A DNA stretch of 64,000 bases from Candidatus Poseidoniaceae archaeon. GTDB lineage: Archaea > Thermoplasmatota > Poseidoniia > Poseidoniales > Poseidoniaceae. Under the pieces are notes generated by a model. It worked only from the letters and a program-made list of their open reading frames with translations, was not told the origin of the DNA and did not search any database. Shown here in pieces: positions 61,061-64,000 of this stretch. The position numbers and the translations under genes are program-made. The stretch covers positions 1 to 64,000 of the forward strand of contig CALJHE010000002.1 in NCBI GenBank assembly GCA_938075675.1. Reading direction: 5' to 3'. Each line of letters opens with the position of its first letter. Position 1 is the first letter of the stretch.

Positions 61061-62236
61061 TCATTTCTTCTTGAGCCCACGTAGTTGAAGGTACTTCCTT
61101 TGAAGGTAAGGGCTGTTCATGTAAAGAAGTCCCAAAACCACACCGGGCACCGATATTGTCACTGCAATGACCACCGCCAATGAAACCATATCCATTTTCT
61201 CTACATCGCTTATCGGTTCGAAAGAGACAATGTTTCCAAATGATGTGATAATGAAGCCTTCTTGATGAGCGTTCTCCCAAACAAATTCGATCGAACGACC
61301 CGAAACAACTGCGTCCCAAGCGATGGCGTCCTCCGGTAAAACCTGTACGAATGCTTCGGTTATGAGTGGTTGCTGGCGGATGGTTGAGAATGGAGTCATG
61401 TGAACAATTGTGGTCCCGTCATGAGCGCGTGAAACACCTGTGAACTCTCCGGTAAGTGAACTGAGTTCGCCTATAGCGCGCATGGTCGATTGACTCGGGT
61501 CGTTCATGTCCAACCGTACAGCTTGAGTTTTCTTGCCGCTGGCAAAACCAACGCATTCGTTGAGCGTCGGATCGGCACAGTCTACGCCAATCCAAGTTTC
61601 TCCAATGGTTCCCGAAAGGAAAGTAACTTGGTCAAAGGTGGAAATCACCGCCATTCCGTCGTTAAGGGTCGTAAAAACACAAATGTTTTGATTTCGGTGG
61701 CACGAAATGTCACTGATTGGTGAGTTCCGCGTATCGGATAGTTTCTGCATGCCAGAGCCTTCCGAAAATTTCCAAACACTGCCATCAACGGCTCCAAAGT
61801 ATGCGAAATCACCTGCTGCCCTCCATTCAACCGCCGTCATGTTCAATCCAAGAAGAGCACCTGAACCATTGACCGTAGAGATGCCATGCGTCTCCGCTGT
61901 ATATCGAAGAGCCATTCCAAGGTCACCAGTAAGCAGAGCGGTCTTACCACCAGGATGCCAAGCAACATCTTGGAAGTCAGCGTTACGGTTTGAATCAAGT
62001 TGAACGTCTTGTGAGCGGTCTTCAGGATTGAATGCGGAAATTCGATGTGCATACCCGTCCTTACCGACGAGGATGACCGATAAACCATCAGGAGATACTT
62101 TGCCTGCATTGATTCCAATATCAACATCTTCTAAAGAATCAACCAACTCTAGTTCAATTGCCGATTCGGGTTCTGCAGGAACTGAAGGTAAGAGCAGAAT
62201 CATGAGAACGAAACCCAAGTAAAAGTATCCCCGCAT
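61061..62236 (-). CDS. secreted, membrane-anchored propeller-like protein
   Basis: 391 residues from ATG 62236 (MRGYFYLGFVLMILLLPSVP), a signal peptide. The ectodomain shows WD40/beta-propeller-like blades (KVSPDGLSVILVGKDG, DVAWHPGGKTALLTGD, VEWRAAGDFAYFGAVDGSVW) and four Cys in the later half (SCHRNQNICVF, DCADPTLNECVG), likely disulfides outside the cell. A C-terminal helix (LAVVIAVTISVPGVVLGLLYM) and a basic tail anchor it. Binding partner unknown. It is divergent from the gene at 62249 with almost no promoter space. Confidence 0.75.
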   Translation of the reverse strand: MRGYFYLGFVLMILLLPSVPAEPESAIELELVDSLEDVDIGINAGKVSPDGLSVILVGKDGYAHRISAFNPEDRSQDVQLDSNRNADFQDVAWHPGGKTALLTGDLGMALRYTAETHGISTVNGSGALLGLNMTAVEWRAAGDFAYFGAVDGSVWKFSEGSGMQKLSDTRNSPISDISCHRNQNICVFTTLNDGMAVISTFDQVTFLSGTIGETWIGVDCADPTLNECVGFASGKKTQAVRLDMNDPSQSTMRAIGELSSLTGEFTGVSRAHDGTTIVHMTPFSTIRQQPLITEAFVQVLPEDAIAWDAVVSGRSIEFVWENAHQEGFIITSFGNIVSFEPISDVEKMDMVSLAVVIAVTISVPGVVLGLLYMNSPYLQRKYLQLRGLKKK

Positions 62237-62248
62237 GAATTGCCGAAT

Positions 62249-62866
62249 GTGAACTATCAAAAAACCCCTCCTATTCACGAAGAGGAATTTATCACTCGCT
62301 CCAACGGTGAGCCTTATGGCAAAGAGGCTCTTCGCCGATGTATGGAGCGATTCGCAGTCAAGCGCGGTTTAGAGAAAAAGATTGGTGGAAATGCTGGTCT
62401 AGCACGTATAGCAACCAACTATTTTGATGATATTCAAGTAGATGCTGAAGGCGTATTTACCGCCTCATTTGCAATTCTTACTGGAATTACCGGACACTTT
62501 GGCACTGATGGCAAACTGGTCATGGATGTCAACCAAATGAAAGGCGATGACCTCAATGCATTCCTATCGGCTGATGGCGGAAGGGAACAAGCCATGGAAT
62601 CCCGTAAAAGATGGTCTTCATTCCTTGACGAAGCAACAGGATATTCCCCCAAGCAACGTGGAGACAAAGCGAAAGAGGACGCTAAGAAGTTCTCTAAAGC
62701 AAAATCTGCCATCAAGATGGCTCACAAGATGATGGAAATGAGCACATCCATTGACCAAGAAACAATTGACAAGGCCAACACCATGATTGCTGAACTGCAA
62801 GAAATGATTGATTCGGGCACCCCTCCTTCGGAAGGACGGGTCAAGAAACTCAACGACTTGATTTGA
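62249..62866 (+). CDS. conserved hypothetical cytosolic protein
   Basis: 205 residues if started at GTG 62249 (VNYQKTPPIHEEEF); TTG 62240 is the alternative. No ATG is available near the start. An A-rich TATA-like AAGTAAAAGTAT at about 62219-62230 would give a leaderless start at 62249 but lies inside the divergent gene's first codons. The protein is helical in its second half (AKEDAKKFSKAKSAIKMAHK; IDKANTMIAELQEMID) with an N-terminal beta/alpha part. No family assigned. It precedes tyrS by 17 bases and is likely co-transcribed. Confidence 0.65.
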   Translation: MNYQKTPPIHEEEFITRSNGEPYGKEALRRCMERFAVKRGLEKKIGGNAGLARIATNYFDDIQVDAEGVFTASFAILTGITGHFGTDGKLVMDVNQMKGDDLNAFLSADGGREQAMESRKRWSSFLDEATGYSPKQRGDKAKEDAKKFSKAKSAIKMAHKMMEMSTSIDQETIDKANTMIAELQEMIDSGTPPSEGRVKKLNDLI

Positions 62867-62883
62867 AGAAGATGGGTGGGAGC

Positions 62884-64000
62884 ATGGGCGTCGACAAAGT
62901 TCTCGAACCTCACATCGAAGACAACCCTCGAATCCTTGAACTCAACGATGAACAACAACGTCGGCTTTCATTGATGGTTGGCCAAGTTGACGAAACGGTA
63001 GGCATCGACCACTTGGTGACATGCCTCGCTGAGAATACCAGTATGGCAGGCGACGGTGTCATTCGATGCTACGTCGGTTTTGAACCGTCTGGAAAAGCCC
63101 ATATTGGGTGGAAAGTACTCTCGCTACAGCTGCGGCGAATGTTGGATGCAGATGCAAATGTGTTGATCTTCTTAGCGGACTGGCACGCATGGGTGAACGA
63201 CAAATTCAACGGCGTCATGGAAGACATTCAAACAACTGCCACTTACATGGAGGAAACCTTCAGAGCCCTGCTTGGCCATCCAGAGGAAGGGGAAGGTCCT
63301 GGGCAATTACGCTTCGTTTGGGCATCCCAAGTCATGAATTCGGGGGATTATTGGGCTCGTGTCCTTCGCTGTTCAAAGGGTGCGACATTGGCGAAGGTGC
63401 GGAAAACGTTTACGATTATGGGACGTGATGAGGCATCCTCCGAGCATGACTTGTCTAAATTCTTCTACCCCGCTATGCAGGCGAGTGACATCTTTGAGAT
63501 GAATATTGATGTTGCAATCGGCGGAATGGACCAACGCAAAGCGCACATGTTCATGCGCGACGTTGCCTCACGATGGAACTGGAGAAAGCCTACTTGCTTG
63601 CACACCCCTATTCTCTCATCTCTCAAAGCCACTGGTGTACGCATGGAAAGCTTCGATCACAAAATGAGCAAATCCGACCCCTCCGGAGCAATTTTACTTC
63701 ACGATGCGGAAAAATCAATCAGGAAGAAGATGCAGAAACACGCCTACCTCGACCCGGAAGACCCTCATTCACCAGTGTATGAACTCGCAGAGCATGTGGT
63801 CCTTCCTGAATGGGGAGAAATCGTTGTGACACCGAACCCTAAGTTTGGAGAGCCATCAACATGGACTGATTTATCATTGTTCAAAGCAGCAGTCGCCGAT
63901 GGAACATTGCATCCACTCGATGCAAAAATTGGCGTAGCAAACGGAGTAAGTAAAGGCTTACAAAGAGTATTCAACCACTTTGAGATGAATCCCGAAACTC
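62884..64000 (+). CDS. tyrS: tyrosyl-tRNA synthetase, truncated by window end
   Basis: The first 372 residues are present; the C-terminus lies outside. Class I motifs are FEPSGKAHIGWK (HIGH-type) and KMSKSDPSGA (KMSKS). VLIFLADWHAWVNDKFNG and ATGVRMESFDHKMSKSD match archaeal/eukaryotic tyrosyl-tRNA synthetase. The ATG at 62884 has GGTGGGAG before it; an in-frame ATG is at 62872. It follows the hypothetical gene at 62249 by 17 bases. Confidence 0.93.
   Translation, partial: MGVDKVLEPHIEDNPRILELNDEQQRRLSLMVGQVDETVGIDHLVTCLAENTSMAGDGVIRCYVGFEPSGKAHIGWKVLSLQLRRMLDADANVLIFLADWHAWVNDKFNGVMEDIQTTATYMEETFRALLGHPEEGEGPGQLRFVWASQVMNSGDYWARVLRCSKGATLAKVRKTFTIMGRDEASSEHDLSKFFYPAMQASDIFEMNIDVAIGGMDQRKAHMFMRDVASRWNWRKPTCLHTPILSSLKATGVRMESFDHKMSKSDPSGAILLHDAEKSIRKKMQKHAYLDPEDPHSPVYELAEHVVLPEWGEIVVTPNPKFGEPSTWTDLSLFKAAVADGTLHPLDAKIGVANGVSKGLQRVFNHFEMNPET

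Overview
The window reads as a chromosomal piece of a mesophilic euryarchaeon, most likely Candidatus Poseidoniales (Marine Group II, Thermoplasmatota). Direct signs of an archaeon are the 5' end of a 16S rRNA gene (positions 1-172, minus strand), a long ribosomal-protein operon with archaeal-only members (eL32, eL19, eS4, RNase P Rpp29, an eIF1/SUI1 factor, eL41), a thermosome subunit, a Hef-type helicase-nuclease, a PriS-type primase and an intron-containing tRNA-Trp. The MG-II placement is an inference from gene content and from the large secreted calcium-binding, protease and surface proteins.

Layout. 1-2446: 16S rRNA start, its leader, and a secreted thrombospondin-type-3/transglutaminase-like protein. 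2550-16732 (minus): a 25-gene block from uL3 to SecY with mostly 1-4 base overlaps or short SD-bearing gaps, headed by a GC-rich possible leader. 17103-24386: hef, then a two-gene minus-strand unit (HdrB-like protein plus a ferredoxin-flavodoxin-SdhB-like fusion) and the thermosome. 24458-33411 (minus): surface and membrane proteins, an aminotransferase and a secreted subtilase. 33523-33940: tRNA-Trp with a C/D-box sRNA inside its intron, terminators, and the tiny eL41 gene. 34169-45723 (mostly plus): metallo-beta-lactamase-fold protein, MsrA, P5C dehydrogenase, an AT-rich asparagine-synthase-like gene, PrsW-type protease, DUF92 protein, a large membrane protein, a Cas4/AddB-like Fe-S nuclease. 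45703-52424: TpiA, sugar nucleotidyltransferase, SucCD, PriS, a zinc-finger membrane protein. 52430-64000: a superfamily II helicase, a zinc-ribbon/low-complexity protein, two divergent squalene/phytoene synthases, a glutaryl-CoA-type dehydrogenase, a secreted propeller-like protein and a truncated tyrosyl-tRNA synthetase.

How the genes fit together. The ribosomal block, SecY, eL41, tRNA-Trp, TyrRS and 16S are translation and export machinery. SucCD, P5C dehydrogenase, the aminotransferase, the acyl-CoA dehydrogenase and TpiA fit a heterotrophic life on amino acids and lipids, and the subtilase and other secreted proteins fit extracellular protein degradation. Hef, PriS, the helicase and the Fe-S nuclease serve DNA replication and repair.

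Most unusual parts. (1) The gene pair at 19773-22610 keeps the recognisable scaffold of succinate dehydrogenase SdhB and of the HdrB/SdhE-type CCG subunit, but has lost almost all iron-sulfur ligands, and the SdhB-like part is fused to an intact ferredoxin and a flavodoxin domain. It looks like a re-purposed redox complex and is the best candidate here for an undescribed system. (2) The tRNA-Trp intron carries a complete C/D guide RNA with two 12-nt guide spaces, one of which targets C34 of its own tRNA by the N+5 rule. (3) eL32 carries an N-terminal SAP domain. (4) The ribosomal operon may have a structured GC-rich leader. Gene starts were adjusted to Shine-Dalgarno sites or to TATA-to-start distances that suggest leaderless mRNAs.
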